From Amycolatopsis eburnea (GTDB lineage Bacteria; Actinomycetota; Actinomycetes; Mycobacteriales; Pseudonocardiaceae): a stretch of 64,000 bases of DNA. Numbering within the stretch: the stretch's first letter is position 1; each line of letters starts with the position of its first letter. Both the position numbers and the translations under genes were made by a program. Under the pieces are notes generated by a model. The model did no database searches. It was not told the origin of the DNA and saw only the letters and a program-made list of their open reading frames with translations. Shown here one piece after another: positions 36,201 through 45,729 of the stretch. The DNA lies in contig NZ_RSEC01000036.1 of assembly GCF_003937945.1 (NCBI RefSeq), forward strand, positions 62,001-126,000, written 5' to 3'.

Positions 36201-37487
36201 CTACGCGGTCGGCGCCCGGTACCGCCAGAACGCCGGGAGCACGAACATCGCGGCGCAGACCAGCACGATGACCAGCAGGCCACCACCGGTCGCGGCCGCC
36301 GTCGTGCCGAACGCGGCGGCACCCCAGCCGTGCGTGAGGTCGGCGATCCGCGGGCCGCCCGCGACCACGACGGTGAAGACGCCCTGGAGCCGTCCGCGCA
36401 TCTCGTCGGTGGTCGCGACCTGCAGGATCGCCATCCGGTAGACCGCGCTGACCATGTCCGCGGCGCCGGCGAGCGCCATGAAGACGACGGCGAGCCACAG
36501 CGAGTGCGCGAGCCCGAACCCGGCGACCGCCGCGCCCCACGCGCAGATCGAGACGACCACCGCGACGCCCTGGCGGTGGATGCGCGTCAGCCAGCCGCTG
36601 AACAGGCCGATCAGCATCGCGCCCAGCGGCAGCGCGGCGTAGAGCCAGCCGAGCGCGGGCCCGCCGCCGGGCGGGTCGCCGAACGTCCGCTCGGCCATCT
36701 CCGGGATCAGCGCCCGCGGCATGCCGAAGACCATCGCGATGATGTCGGCGACGAAGGAGGCCAGCAGGATCTTCTGCCCGGCGAGGTACTTGAAGCCGTC
36801 GACGACGTCGCTGAGCCCCGCCCGCCGCGACGGCCCGTTGAGCGGCGGGATCCACGGCAGCCGCCAGACGGCGACGAGCGTGATCGCGAGGGCGACGACG
36901 TCGATCAGGTAGAGCGTCGAGAGCCCGAGGACCGGGATCAGCGCGCCGGCGAGCAGCGGGCCGAAGACCGCACCGAAGGTCGACATGGTGGTGTTCAGCG
37001 CGTTCGCGGACGGCAGCAGCTCGGCGGGCACGAGCCGGGCGACGACCGCGCCGCGCGTCGGCATGTTGATCGCGAAGAACGCCTGGTTGACGGCGAGCAG
37101 GCCGAGCACCAGCCAGACGGACCCGAAGTTCGCGAAGGCCTGCAGCCAGAGCAGCGCGGAGGTGATCGCGACCCCGACGTTGGTGACGAAGAGGAGCTTC
37201 CGCCGATCGACGGCATCGGCGACGGCGCCGCCCCAGAGCCCGAAGACGAGCAGCGGAACGAGCGCGACGAGCCCGGTGAGCCCGACGTAGGCGGACGACC
37301 CGGTGAGGTCGAAAACCTGCTTCGGCACCGCGACGGCGGTCAGCTGCGTGCCGACGGCGGTGACCACAGTGGACAGCCAGAGCCGCCGGAAAGCCGGGAT
37401 CTTCAGCGGCCGGGTGTCGACGATGATGCGTCCGAGGACCTTGCGCACGCCCGAGCGGGGCGGCATGGTCCCCGGTTCACCAGTCAC
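36201..37487 (-). CDS. MFS exporter, EntS/DHA3-like
   Basis: A 428-residue, 12-helix major-facilitator transporter. The conserved loop GGAVADAVDRRKLLF between helices 2 and 3 and MPTRGAVVARLVP match the EntS/MefA (DHA3) group that exports siderophores or macrolides. The GTG at 37487 is preferred over TTG 37493; TAAGCT lies eight nt upstream. A palindrome at 37499-37511 overlaps this promoter. There is no adjacent TetR, so the regulator is not identified. A role in exporting an isochorismate-derived siderophore is possible but the gene is 34 kb away from the synthase. Confidence 0.87.
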   Translation of the reverse strand: MTGEPGTMPPRSGVRKVLGRIIVDTRPLKIPAFRRLWLSTVVTAVGTQLTAVAVPKQVFDLTGSSAYVGLTGLVALVPLLVFGLWGGAVADAVDRRKLLFVTNVGVAITSALLWLQAFANFGSVWLVLGLLAVNQAFFAINMPTRGAVVARLVPAELLPSANALNTTMSTFGAVFGPLLAGALIPVLGLSTLYLIDVVALAITLVAVWRLPWIPPLNGPSRRAGLSDVVDGFKYLAGQKILLASFVADIIAMVFGMPRALIPEMAERTFGDPPGGGPALGWLYAALPLGAMLIGLFSGWLTRIHRQGVAVVVSICAWGAAVAGFGLAHSLWLAVVFMALAGAADMVSAVYRMAILQVATTDEMRGRLQGVFTVVVAGGPRIADLTHGWGAAAFGTTAAATGGGLLVIVLVCAAMFVLPAFWRYRAPTA

Positions 37488-37498
37488 AACCAACGAGC

Positions 37499-37511
37499 TT
37501 AGCTCGGCTAA
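37499..37511. promoter_or_regulatory. Palindrome at the MFS exporter promoter
   Basis: TTAGC-TCG-GCTAA is a perfect 5-3-5 repeat overlapping the likely -10 region, 12-24 nt before the GTG. Confidence 0.4.
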
Positions 37512-37568
37512 CTATCTCGGGTCTCGTGATTTACGTCGCCCGCGACCGGCGCCGGGCGGCCCTGCGGT

Positions 37569-37621
37569 GTCTTGAATGAGTCATTCAGGACCTCCGAAGA
37601 CCTGAATGACTCATTCAAGAC
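37569..37621. repeat. Family C palindromic repeat
   Basis: Arms 37569-37589 and 37601-37621 are perfect 21-nt reverse complements, and each arm itself contains a palindrome (TGAATGA-G-TCATTCA). It lies between the MFS and pdxH genes, 39 nt after the pdxH stop on the minus strand. It shares the pattern GTCNTGAANGNGTCNTTCA with the repeat at 59465. Confidence 0.85.
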
Positions 37622-37659
37622 GTCGGCGAAGCCGCGGAGAGGGCTCGCAGGCTTCGGGC

Positions 37660-38334
37660 TCAGGGCGCGACGCGCTCCACGTGCCACCCGTCGTCCGTCC
37701 GCACGTACCGCAACCGGTCGTGCATCCGGTCCTCCCGCCCCTGCCAGAACTCCACCAGGTCCGGGCGGATCCGCCAGCCGCCCCAGTGCGGCGGGGCCGG
37801 GATGTGCTCGACGTCCGCGAAGCGCCGCTCGATGCCGCTCAGCGCGTTGTCCAGCGCGCGCCGCCCGTCGACCACCCGGGACTGCGGGGACGCCCACGCC
37901 CCCAGCTGCGAGCCGCGCGGGCGCTTCGCCCAGTACTCCGCCGTCTCCTTGGTGCCGACCTTCTCCACCTCGCCGCGGACGTGGACCTGGCGCTGCAGCG
38001 GGTACCAGGGGAACGTCACCGACGCGTACCGGGTCGCGGTCAGGTCGTGGCTCTTGGTCGACGTGTAGTTCGTGTAGAACACGACGCCGCGTTCGTCGAG
38101 GCCCTTGCACAGCACGGTGCGCGACGAGGGGCGGCCTTCGGCGTCCGCCGTCGCGAGGACCATCGCGTTCGGTTCGGCGATGCCGGCGGCGACGGCCTGG
38201 TTCAGCCAGCCCTGCAATTGGTCGGTCCACGTGGCGGCGAGCGCGGATTCGTCGAACGCGGCGCCGTCGTAGGCCACGCGCATTCCCGGAAGCCGTACTA
38301 CGGCGTCTTCCACCTGGTCCTCGATTCCCGGCAT
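37660..38334 (-). CDS. pdxH: Pyridoxamine/pyridoxine 5'-phosphate oxidase
   Basis: Makes pyridoxal 5'-phosphate with FMN and oxygen. The 224-residue protein has the flavin-binding [23 protein letters not shown], the core [12 protein letters not shown], and the C-terminal PdxH signature around [22 protein letters not shown] and DRLRYVR. The start is ATG 38334, or GTG 38337 three nt upstream, both served by GGAGGTTT. The longer open frame to 38577 is not needed and has unlikely composition. Vitamin B6 supply does not link it obviously to its neighbours. Confidence 0.93.
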   Translation of the reverse strand: MPGIEDQVEDAVVRLPGMRVAYDGAAFDESALAATWTDQLQGWLNQAVAAGIAEPNAMVLATADAEGRPSSRTVLCKGLDERGVVFYTNYTSTKSHDLTATRYASVTFPWYPLQRQVHVRGEVEKVGTKETAEYWAKRPRGSQLGAWASPQSRVVDGRRALDNALSGIERRFADVEHIPAPPHWGGWRIRPDLVEFWQGREDRMHDRLRYVRTDDGWHVERVAP

Positions 38335-38461
38335 CACGGCCAAACCTCCACGCCCGGTCGGGGCATCAGTCGACTTCGGCTCTAGGCACGTTAAGGCCTC
38401 ACGAGCTGCAGCGGAACCCACTGAACGGTGACACCCGCCACCACGTCGCCGCCACCGGCCC

Positions 38462-38498
38462 GTAACCGCAGGACAACAAGCCGTAACCCCCGCGTTAC
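38462..38498 (+). promoter_or_regulatory. GlnR-like nitrogen operator upstream of NCS1 transporter
   Basis: GTAAC (38462-38466), ACAAC (38473-38477), GTAAC (38483-38487) and GTTAC (38494-38498) are spaced by 11, 10 and 11 bp, the a-site/b-site rhythm of actinomycete GlnR boxes (GTnAC-n6-GAAAC-n6). The a-sites match fully; the b-sites match three of five bases. It lies about 70-105 bp before the start codon. Confidence 0.55.
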
Positions 38499-38566
38499 CC
38501 GCCGGACCAGGATCGATACAGGACGCACCTACCTTCGGCCCGTTCCCCACCACCCCGGAGGCAGGC

Positions 38567-40234
38567 ATGACCGACACCCTGTCCAGCGCCGAAGAAAGCG
38601 CCCCGCCGAAACGCCGCTACGCCCCGCTCGCGGCCAACGAAAACCGCGAGGACTACTCACTGCGCTTCGCCGCTCATTCGTTCCGGAAATGGTCACCGTT
38701 CGTGGTCGCGACGACGGCGCTGGGCGGCATCGCCTACCTCGCCGATTTCGCGATCGGCGCCAGCATCGTCCTTTCCTACGGCTTCACGTCCGGCGTCCTC
38801 GCGATCCTCGCCGCGGCGGTCGTCATCTTCGTGACCGGCGTGCCCATTGCGGCCGCCTGCGCGAAGTCCGGAGTGGACATGGACCTGCTGACCCGCGGGG
38901 CCGGCTTCGGCTACTTCGGGTCGACGCTGACGTCGCTCGTCTACGCGAGCTTCACCGTCATCTTCTTCTCGCTCGAGGGCTCGATCATGGGTCAGGCCTT
39001 CGAGCTGGCCCTCGGCATCCCGCTGCCGGTCGGCTACCTGCTCGCCACGCTGATCGTGCTGCCGTTCGCGCTCTACGGCATGGGCGCGGTCGCGAAGATG
39101 CAGACCTGGACGCAGCCGCTGTGGATCGCCGGCCTGGTGCTGCCGTTCGTCGTCGTGCTGGTCCGCGAGCCGGGCAAGTTCGCCGAGTTCACGCACTTCG
39201 CGGGCACCGAAGGCGCCGGCGCCGGGTTCTCCGCGATCGGGTTCGGCTTCGGCATGGGTGTCGCGCTGTCGCTGATCGGGCAGATCGGCGAACAGGCCGA
39301 CTACCTGCGGTTCATGCCCGAAAAGACGGCCGAGAACAAGCGGTCGTGGTGGGCCGCGGTGCTCGCCGCCGGCCCCGGCTGGGTGATCCTCGGCGCCGCG
39401 AAGCAGATCGGCGGGGCGCTGCTGGCGTTCCTCGCGCTCGGCGTCGTCGGGAAGACGCACGCGCTCGAGCCGATCGCGCCGTACCTCGAAGCGGTGAAGC
39501 CGGCGCTCGGCCCGGTGGCGCTGACGTTCGCCGCGCTGTTCGTCGTCGTCTCGCAGATCAAGATCAACACGACGAACGCGTACTCGGGCTCGCTGTCGTT
39601 CGCGAACTTCTTCTCCCGCGTGCTGCACAAGCACCCCGGCCGCGCCTGGTACGTGCTGGTCAACTGCGGGATCGCGCTCGCGCTGATGGAGTTCGGCGCG
39701 TTCGGCTTCCTGAACAAGATCCTCGGCTTCTACTCGAACGTCGCGATCGCGTGGATCGGCGCGGTGTGCGCGGACCTGGTGATCGCGAAGCCGCTCGGGC
39801 TCTCGCCGCGCTACATCGAGTTCAAGCGGGCCTACCTGCACAAGATCAACCCGGTCGGGTTCGGCTCGATGCTGGTCGCGTCGGCGGTGTCGATCGTGGC
39901 GTACTTCGGCGCGTTCGGGCCGTTCCTGGCCGCGTTCAGCCCGCTGCTCGCGCTGGTCATCGCCGTCGTGCTGGTGCCGGTGCTCGCCGTCGCGACGAAG
40001 GGGAAGTACTACCTGGCGCGGGAGAACACCGTCATGACGGCGGAGGCCGACCCGCGCGCGACGCACACCTGCTCGGCCTGCGGCGACCCGTACGAACTGC
40101 CGGACGTCGCGGACTGCGCGAAGCAGGACGGCCCGATCTGCTCGCTGTGCTGCACGCTCGACAACACGTGCCACGACGTCTGCCAGTCGACCGGCCCGGT
40201 TTCGCTGGGCCTGCCGACGGTCCGGACGCCGTAA
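38567..40234 (+). CDS. NCS1-family permease with C-terminal cysteine-rich domain
   Basis: A 555-residue transporter with about 12 transmembrane helices and the nucleobase:cation symporter-1 layout ([21 protein letters not shown] at the start in split form, [21 protein letters not shown] and [19 protein letters not shown] in the core). Uptake of a nitrogen-containing compound is expected. Residues about 497-555 form a cytoplasmic or periplasmic tail with eight cysteines at 502, 505, 517, 525, 528, 529, 535 and 539 plus two histidines, unusual for NCS1. A GlnR-like box precedes it and urease genes lie nearby. ATG 38567 follows GGAGG. Confidence 0.85.
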   Translation: MTDTLSSAEESAPPKRRYAPLAANENREDYSLRFAAHSFRKWSPFVVATTALGGIAYLADFAIGASIVLSYGFTSGVLAILAAAVVIFVTGVPIAAACAKSGVDMDLLTRGAGFGYFGSTLTSLVYASFTVIFFSLEGSIMGQAFELALGIPLPVGYLLATLIVLPFALYGMGAVAKMQTWTQPLWIAGLVLPFVVVLVREPGKFAEFTHFAGTEGAGAGFSAIGFGFGMGVALSLIGQIGEQADYLRFMPEKTAENKRSWWAAVLAAGPGWVILGAAKQIGGALLAFLALGVVGKTHALEPIAPYLEAVKPALGPVALTFAALFVVVSQIKINTTNAYSGSLSFANFFSRVLHKHPGRAWYVLVNCGIALALMEFGAFGFLNKILGFYSNVAIAWIGAVCADLVIAKPLGLSPRYIEFKRAYLHKINPVGFGSMLVASAVSIVAYFGAFGPFLAAFSPLLALVIAVVLVPVLAVATKGKYYLARENTVMTAEADPRATHTCSACGDPYELPDVADCAKQDGPICSLCCTLDNTCHDVCQSTGPVSLGLPTVRTP

Positions 40235-40237
40235 ATC

Positions 40238-40284
40238 CGTAGAGGCCCGTCACCTGCGTCCGCGGCAGGTGACGGGCCTCTACG
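40238..40284. repeat. Palindromic terminator between convergent genes
   Basis: Arms 40238-40257 and 40265-40284 are perfect 20-nt reverse complements with a 7-nt loop. The right arm contains the stop codon of the convergent TetR gene (40280-40282). No second copy of this sequence was seen in the window. Confidence 0.85.
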
Positions 40285-40990
40285 TTGGCCGGTTTCCCCC
40301 CTGGTCCCCCTCCCGGCTCGACTCCTTCACGTCCGGGGCGGCGCCGGGGTTGCCCCGGAGTTCCGAGATCTTTTCCGGCCGCGTGATGGCGGCCAGCATC
40401 AGCGCGCGCAGCTCGGCGCCGACGTCTTCGACCGGCAGCGGCGGCTCGTGCGCCTGCCACGCGCGCAGCAGGCCGGTGGCCGCGCCGACCAGCGCGATCG
40501 CCGTCAGCCGGTAGTCGCGGTCGGGCGCGGCGCCGTGCTCGGCCGCGCGCCGCGCTTCCGTCTCGATGAAGGTCGCCCAGCGGTCGACCCAGACCTGGTG
40601 CTGCTCCTCCAGCTCCGCGCTGACCCCGACCGCTTCGACGTAGTTGAGCCGCGGCAGCCGGGGGTCGACGGTGACCGTGTCGATGAAGACGTCGAGCAGC
40701 GTCGCGATGCGGGTCACGGCGTCGGCGTCGGCGACCTCGTCGAGCGCGGCGGTGACGTGTTCGAGCGCGAGGGTGTTGATCCGGTCGTGGAGGATGCGGA
40801 GCACGTCCTCCTTGCCGGTGAACTCCTCGTAGAAGTTCCGCGTCGAAACCCCGGCGCGGCCGCACACCTCGGTGATCTTGGTGTGCCGGAAGCCGGTGGA
40901 GGTGAACAGCTCGAGACCGGCCGTGAGCAGCCGCTCCCGGCGGTCGGCGCGGCGTTGCTCGGGTGCGACGCCGCCGTACGTGCGAGCCAC
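40280..40990 (-). CDS. TetR-family regulator
   Basis: A 236-residue regulator with HTH AGLELFTSTGFRHTKITEVCGRAG and recognition helix STRNFYEEFTGKEDVLRIL. The GTG at 40990 follows GGAGGAGTC. A 30-residue polar tail (from about GNPGAAPDVK) extends past the usual domain and ends within the hairpin at 40238-40284. It is convergent to the NCS1 gene and 66 bp upstream of nothing divergent, so its target is not evident; ureD ends 66 bp away in the same orientation but starts elsewhere. Confidence 0.85.
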   Translation of the reverse strand: MARTYGGVAPEQRRADRRERLLTAGLELFTSTGFRHTKITEVCGRAGVSTRNFYEEFTGKEDVLRILHDRINTLALEHVTAALDEVADADAVTRIATLLDVFIDTVTVDPRLPRLNYVEAVGVSAELEEQHQVWVDRWATFIETEARRAAEHGAAPDRDYRLTAIALVGAATGLLRAWQAHEPPLPVEDVGAELRALMLAAITRPEKISELRGNPGAAPDVKESSREGDQGGNRPT

Positions 40991-41056
40991 CGGTTGACTC
41001 CTCCTCCTGAGGGATTGCCAGATCCTACCGGTTCGGCTACTTTGTGAAAATTTTTG

Positions 41057-41761
41057 TTACCACAAGGCTCGGAACACGCTCAACGCAGTCACCGCGTCGG
41101 GGGCCAAGGACGTCGTCAGGGTGCCGCCCGCGGCGAGCGGCGTGCGGGACCACCACTCACCCGATTCGGCCGGCAGCTCCGGGCCGCCGACCACCAGGTC
41201 CGTCGCCAGCACCCGGCGGCCCGCGAGCACCGCCAGGCTCCGGTCCAGCGCCGAACCGACCGCAAGCGTCTGGCGCAGCACCGGAACCCCACCCCGGGTC
41301 ACCGACTGCGACGTCGTCAAGGACCCCGGCGCCTCGCCCGCGCGGCCCAGCACCAGCACCTCCCGCGTGTGCAGGTACGCGTCCGCGGCCAGCTCCCCGC
41401 GGAAGACCGCCGTGTGCCGGGCCCGGGACGTGACCACCGTCGGCTCCGGCAGGTACTCCAGCGAGCCACCCGGTTCCACGACGACGTCCACAGTGGACAG
41501 CGATGGCTCGCCGTGCAGGCCCGGCAAGGCGAGGGTCGCCGCCACGCCGGACAACCGGAGGGAGGCGCCCGGTCCCACGTGGACGGTGAGCAGCAGGTCG
41601 TCACCGCCCAGCGGGGCCGTGGCCGAGTTGACCAGGTGGACCACCGCCCCCGGCCCGCGGCCTCGGCGGGGGAACAACGTCAACGGCGCCATCGAACGCA
41701 GCTCGCGCAGCACCGTCCGCGAGCCGTCGAAGCACGCCGTCAACCGGGCGTGGGCTTTCAC
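41057..41761 (-). CDS. ureD: Urease accessory protein UreD
   Basis: A 234-residue chaperone that with UreF and UreG forms the complex delivering nickel to urease. It has the UreD blocks [22 protein letters not shown] in split form, [32 protein letters not shown] and the divergent actinobacterial C-terminus. The GTG at 41761 overlaps the ureG stop by 4 nt. It is the last gene of the ureABCFGD cluster and shorter than enterobacterial UreD (about 270), as is usual in actinomycetes. Confidence 0.9.
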   Translation of the reverse strand: MKAHARLTACFDGSRTVLRELRSMAPLTLFPRRGRGPGAVVHLVNSATAPLGGDDLLLTVHVGPGASLRLSGVAATLALPGLHGEPSLSTVDVVVEPGGSLEYLPEPTVVTSRARHTAVFRGELAADAYLHTREVLVLGRAGEAPGSLTTSQSVTRGGVPVLRQTLAVGSALDRSLAVLAGRRVLATDLVVGGPELPAESGEWWSRTPLAAGGTLTTSLAPDAVTALSVFRALW

Positions 41762-42444
41762 AGCAGGGAACGGACCCAGGCCGCGACCTCGGGTGCGTCC
41801 GGGGTGTCCACCAGGGACTGCGCGATGACCGGCAGGTCGCCCCGCATCCGGTGCGCGTCCGACGTCATCACCGCCATGTCCGCGTTCACCAGGTGCGCGA
41901 TGTCGATCTTGTTGATCACCAGCAGGTCCGCCGTCGTGACACCGGGGCCGCCCTTGCGCGGCACCTTGTCGCCGCCCGCGACGTCCACCACGAAGATCTG
42001 GCTGTCGGCCAGCCCGCGGCTGAACACCGCCGTCAGGTTGTCGCCGCCGCTCTCGATGATCACCAGGTCCAGGCCGGGGAACTTCTCCTCCAGGCGCTCG
42101 ACCGCGTCCAGGTTCGCGGTGATGTCGTCGCGGATCGCCGTGTGCGGGCACGCTCCCGTTTGGACCGCCTCGATCCGTGCCGGGTCGAGAACGCCCGCGC
42201 GGCGCAGGAAGTCCGCGTCCTCGGTCGTGTAGATGTCGTTCGTGACGACGGCGAGGTCGATCTCGTCACCCAACGCCCGGCACAGGGCAGCGGTCAGCGC
42301 CGTCTTGCCGGAGCCGACCGGGCCGCCGATGCCGATCCGGTACGCGCGCCCGGCCGTCGGTGCCGCGTCGTAGTGATCGGGTTCGGCGGCCGTCGGGTCG
42401 AAGTTGACCTCGTGGAAGTGGCCGTGACCGTGTTCAGCTGGCAA
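41758..42444 (-). CDS. ureG: Urease accessory GTPase UreG
   Basis: A 228-residue SIMIBI-class GTPase powering nickel insertion. The N-terminus is His-rich (HGHGHFH), the P-loop is [13 protein letters not shown], the metal-binding CPH motif is [11 protein letters not shown], and the base-recognition motif is VINKIDIAH. No ATG or GTG fits; TTG 42444 in front of [10 protein letters not shown] gives the family length and overlaps ureF by 11 nt, so translation is coupled. The frame continues upstream inside ureF but that is not UreG-like. Confidence 0.93.
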   Translation of the reverse strand: MPAEHGHGHFHEVNFDPTAAEPDHYDAAPTAGRAYRIGIGGPVGSGKTALTAALCRALGDEIDLAVVTNDIYTTEDADFLRRAGVLDPARIEAVQTGACPHTAIRDDITANLDAVERLEEKFPGLDLVIIESGGDNLTAVFSRGLADSQIFVVDVAGGDKVPRKGGPGVTTADLLVINKIDIAHLVNADMAVMTSDAHRMRGDLPVIAQSLVDTPDAPEVAAWVRSLL

Positions 42445-43105
42445 AGAGACGCACCTCTTCCTGGTGGTGCCGGGCGTGCGCCTCGGCGAACAAATCCAAC
42501 GCGGGCGAGCCCGGCGAGGGCAGCGACGCCGGGTCGTCCCCCGCCACCGCCGCCGCTTCCGCACAAACCGAAGCGAGGTCCAGCCGCGCCACGACGGCGT
42601 TGACGGCGAAGGGATCCAGCCCCAGCAGCCGCACCGCGGCGCTCGCCGGCCCGCTCACCGCCAGGTACGCGGCCGCCATCGCGGCGTCGTACGGCGAACC
42701 GCCCGCGACCCCGACCAGCGCGCCGAGCACCACCGGGTGGTGCGGCCGCGGGGTCGCGGCCAGCAGCGCGTCGAGCACCGGCGACGGCCACGCGATCCGC
42801 CCGGCCCGTGCGGTACCGCGCCCCTGAGCCCGGGACGCATCACGCTGCGCGAGCGACGGGGTGCGCGCGTCCAGCTCACTGTCCAAAAGCGACCAATCGC
42901 CGCCGTCGACGGCCGTGTGCGCCGAAGCGGCGGCGAAAACGGCGGCGAGGAAGCCCGCCGTCCGCAACCGTCCGGACAGGAACCCGGGCAGGTCGCGCAC
43001 GGACGTCACGAGCCGCCGGGCGACGACCTCCTCCAGCCCGCCGCTGTGGACGTGCCCGCCGCCGGGGAAGCGGGAGTCCGCGAGGATCAGTGCCGAGAGG
43101 TCCAT
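42434..43105 (-). CDS. ureF: Urease accessory protein UreF
   Basis: A 223-residue all-helical activator that acts with UreD and gates GTP hydrolysis by UreG. The family blocks [19 protein letters not shown] and a C-terminal tail [14 protein letters not shown] are seen. The ATG at 43105 shares one base with the ureC stop (TGATG). The tail has several histidines that could help pass nickel, as in some homologues. Confidence 0.9.
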   Translation of the reverse strand: MDLSALILADSRFPGGGHVHSGGLEEVVARRLVTSVRDLPGFLSGRLRTAGFLAAVFAAASAHTAVDGGDWSLLDSELDARTPSLAQRDASRAQGRGTARAGRIAWPSPVLDALLAATPRPHHPVVLGALVGVAGGSPYDAAMAAAYLAVSGPASAAVRLLGLDPFAVNAVVARLDLASVCAEAAAVAGDDPASLPSPGSPALDLFAEAHARHHQEEVRLFAS

Positions 43106-44820
43106 CAGAAGAGGAAGTACCGTTGCGCCATCGGCAGTTCCGTGACCGGCTGCGGCTCGATCAGCTCGCCGTCGACGTGCACGGCGAAGCTGTCCGGCTC
43201 GACGCGGACGTCCGGCGTGGCGTCGTTGAGCACCATGTCCGCCTTCGTCCGCGCGCGCATGTTGGACACAGCGACCAGTGGCCGCGTGATGCCGAACGTC
43301 TCGCGCAGCCCGCTGTCCAAAGCGGACGGTGCGACGAAGTGCAGGCTCAGCGCCGCCCCGATCGAAGCGCCGAACATCGGGCGGGCCAGGACCGGCTGCG
43401 GCGTCGGGATGGACGCGTTCGCGTCGCCCATCGCCGCCCACGCCGGGAACCCGCCCTTGAGCACCACGTGCGGGCGGACGCCGAAGAACTTGGGCTCCCA
43501 CAGCACGAGATCGGCGAGCTTGCCGACCTCGACCGAGCCGATCTCGGTCTCCATGCCGTGCGCGATGGCCGGGTTGATCGTGTACTTGGCGACGTAGCGA
43601 CGGGCGCGAAGGTTGTCGGCCGCGCCGTCGCCGGGCAGCGCGCCGCGGCGGCGCTTCATCACGTGCGCGGTCTGCCAGGTCCGGATGATCACCTCGCCGA
43701 TCCGGCCCATCGCCTGCGAGTCCGAGCTCATCATCGAGATGGCGCCCAGGTCGTGCAGGACGTCCTCGGCCGCGATCGTGGTCGGCCGGATCCGGCTCTC
43801 GGCGAAGGCGAGGTCCTCGGGCACCGACGGGTTGAGGTGGTGGCAGACGACCAGCATGTCGAGGTGCTCGTCGAGCGTGTTGGCCGTGTGCGGCCGGGTC
43901 GGGTTGGTCGAGGACGGCAGCACGTTCGGCAGCGAGACGACCTCGACGATGTCCGGCGCGTGCCCGCCACCGGCGCCTTCGGTGTGGTAGGCGTTGATCG
44001 AGCGCCCGCCGATGGCGTCCACTGTGGACTCCAGGAAGCCGGCCTCGTTCAGTGTGTCGGTGTGGATCGCCACCTGGACACCGGCTTCGTCGGCCACGGT
44101 CAGGCAGGCGTCGATGGCGGCGGGCGTCGTGCCCCAGTCCTCGTGCAGCTTGAAGCCGCCCGCGCCGGCCGCGAGCTGCTCGCGCAGGGCGTCGTGCCGG
44201 ACGGTGTTCCCCTTGCCCAGCAACAGGACGTTGATCGGGTAACCGTCCATGGCGGACAGCATCCGGCCCAGGTTCCACGCGCCGGGCGTGACGGTGGTGG
44301 CCTTCGTGCCCTCGTTGGGCCCGGTCCCACCGCCGACCAGGGTGGTCAGCCCGGCGGCCAGCGCCGTGTCGACCAGCTGCGGGCAGATGAAGTGGACGTG
44401 GCAGTCGATGCCGCCCGCGGTGAGGATCTTGCCGTTGCCGGACAGCACCTCGGTCGACGGCCCGATGACCAGGGCCGGGTCGACGCCGTCCATCGTGTCC
44501 GGGTTGCCCGCCTTGCCGATGCCGACGATCCGGCCGTCGCGGACGCCGACGTCGGCCTTGACGACACCCCAGTGGTCGAGGATCACCGCGCCGGTGATGA
44601 CCAGGTCCGGGGCACCCTCGGCGCGGGTCGCCGTGCCCTGGCCCATCGACTCGCGGATGACCTTGCCACCGCCGAAGAGCACCTCGTCGCCGGAGCCGCC
44701 GGCCCCCATCGAGCGGTCCTCGGTGACCTCGATCAGGAGGTCGGTGTCGGCGAGCCGGATCCGGTCGCCGGTGGTCGGGCCGAACAGCTCGGCGTAGCGC
44801 TCGCGGTCGATCTGCGGCAT
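43105..44820 (-). CDS. ureC: Urease alpha subunit
   Basis: Catalytic subunit (571 residues) hydrolysing urea to ammonia and carbamate. Nickel ligands are visible: HVHF at 141-144, the carbamylated lysine K224 in GFKLHEDWG, and histidines in AIHTDTLNE and [14 protein letters not shown]. The mobile flap [19 protein letters not shown] includes the catalytic Cys/His. The length is the family norm. ATG 44820 lies one nt after the ureB stop. Confidence 0.97.
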   Translation of the reverse strand: MPQIDRERYAELFGPTTGDRIRLADTDLLIEVTEDRSMGAGGSGDEVLFGGGKVIRESMGQGTATRAEGAPDLVITGAVILDHWGVVKADVGVRDGRIVGIGKAGNPDTMDGVDPALVIGPSTEVLSGNGKILTAGGIDCHVHFICPQLVDTALAAGLTTLVGGGTGPNEGTKATTVTPGAWNLGRMLSAMDGYPINVLLLGKGNTVRHDALREQLAAGAGGFKLHEDWGTTPAAIDACLTVADEAGVQVAIHTDTLNEAGFLESTVDAIGGRSINAYHTEGAGGGHAPDIVEVVSLPNVLPSSTNPTRPHTANTLDEHLDMLVVCHHLNPSVPEDLAFAESRIRPTTIAAEDVLHDLGAISMMSSDSQAMGRIGEVIIRTWQTAHVMKRRRGALPGDGAADNLRARRYVAKYTINPAIAHGMETEIGSVEVGKLADLVLWEPKFFGVRPHVVLKGGFPAWAAMGDANASIPTPQPVLARPMFGASIGAALSLHFVAPSALDSGLRETFGITRPLVAVSNMRARTKADMVLNDATPDVRVEPDSFAVHVDGELIEPQPVTELPMAQRYFLF

Positions 44821-44821
44821 T

Positions 44822-45127
44822 TCAGAACTCCCCCGAGAATTCGGACCGCAAGCCCGGAACGCGACGCGCGCCGGCGAGCGGGACGAGATCGACTTCCCGT
44901 TCGACGCCGGGTTCGAACCGCACCGACGTGCCGGCCGGGACGTCGAGCCGGTGGCCGCGGGCGGCGTCGCGGTCGAATTCGAGGCCGGGGTTCACCGCCG
45001 CGAAGTGGTAGTGCGAACCGACCTGGACCGGCCGGTCGCCGAGGTTGCGGACGAGCAGCCGCACGCGCGGGCGGCCGGGGTTCAGCTCGACCGGCTCGGC
45101 GCCGGGGATGATCTCGCCTGGGTGCAT
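44822..45127 (-). CDS. ureB: Urease beta subunit
   Basis: A 101-residue structural subunit of the urease trimer, starting [19 protein letters not shown] and containing [20 protein letters not shown], both standard for UreB. It packs against UreC and UreA. The ATG at 45127 lies 10 nt after the ureA stop. It is encoded as a separate gene, as in other actinomycetes, rather than fused to ureA. Confidence 0.96.
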   Translation of the reverse strand: MHPGEIIPGAEPVELNPGRPRVRLLVRNLGDRPVQVGSHYHFAAVNPGLEFDRDAARGHRLDVPAGTSVRFEPGVEREVDLVPLAGARRVPGLRSEFSGEF

Positions 45128-45137
45128 CGGTCCGCCT

Positions 45138-45440
45138 TCACACGATCGGGTCATGCACGGTGACGAGCTTGGTGCCGTCCGGGAACGTGGCTTCGACCTG
45201 CACGGAGTCGACCATTTCGGGCACGCCGTCCAGCACCTGCGCCCGCGAGAGCACGCTCCGGCCGCTCGCGACCAGCTCACTCACCGTGCGCCCGTCGCGG
45301 GCCCCTTCGAGGACGTGGTCGGTGATCAGCGCGACCGCCTCGGGGTAGTTGAGCCGGACGCCGCGGTCCAGCCGCTTCCGCGCGACGTCCGCCGCCACGT
45401 GGATGAGCAGCTTGTCGCGCTCCTGCGGACTGAGGTGCAT
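45138..45440 (-). CDS. ureA: Urease gamma subunit
   Basis: A 100-residue structural subunit beginning [20 protein letters not shown] and containing [22 protein letters not shown] and the [15 protein letters not shown] terminus, all typical of UreA. It is the first gene of the minus-strand cluster; the promoter must lie in 45441-45600, where a weak GlnR-like spacing is noted. Confidence 0.96.
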   Translation of the reverse strand: MHLSPQERDKLLIHVAADVARKRLDRGVRLNYPEAVALITDHVLEGARDGRTVSELVASGRSVLSRAQVLDGVPEMVDSVQVEATFPDGTKLVTVHDPIV

Positions 45441-45547
45441 CCGCTAGGTCTATCACCCGGACCGGGGCCGCGCCTGGTTCGGAAACATACCTTTAACCTG
45501 GGCTTCGTCACACTGAGTGGTGAAAATTCTCCCGCCGGGCGGCCTCG

Positions 45548-45575
45548 GTGACTGAATCGTTCTCGTAATCGTGAC
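45548..45575 (-). promoter_or_regulatory. Weak GlnR-like box upstream of urease
   Basis: On the minus strand this reads GTCAC-n6-GAGAA-n7-GTCAC. The two a-like sites match GTnAC, the middle site only partly. It lies about 110-135 nt before ureA inside a 289-bp gap that otherwise shows no gene, and could equally serve the divergent citrate synthase. Confidence 0.3.
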
Positions 45576-45729
45576 CGAAACCACCGCTTCTTTCGATTGC
45601 CCCGTGGCGATCGAGGGAGCAAGGTCTATCCATCCGTGCGATGGCGCGCGCGTTCCGTGCGCATTTCCGTCCGCGCGTGCACCACCACCAAGACGGGGAA
45701 AAAAGCGCACCGAAAGGTTCCGCGAAACA

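Noticed and set aside
38338..38577. Long N-terminal extension of PdxH
   Set aside because: Composition is not protein-like, it overlaps the NCS1 promoter and GlnR-like box, and a good ribosome site lies at 38334-38337.
45571..45729. N-terminal extension of the second citrate synthase
   Set aside because: The extra 53 residues are unlike citrate synthases; GTG 45730 gives the family start.
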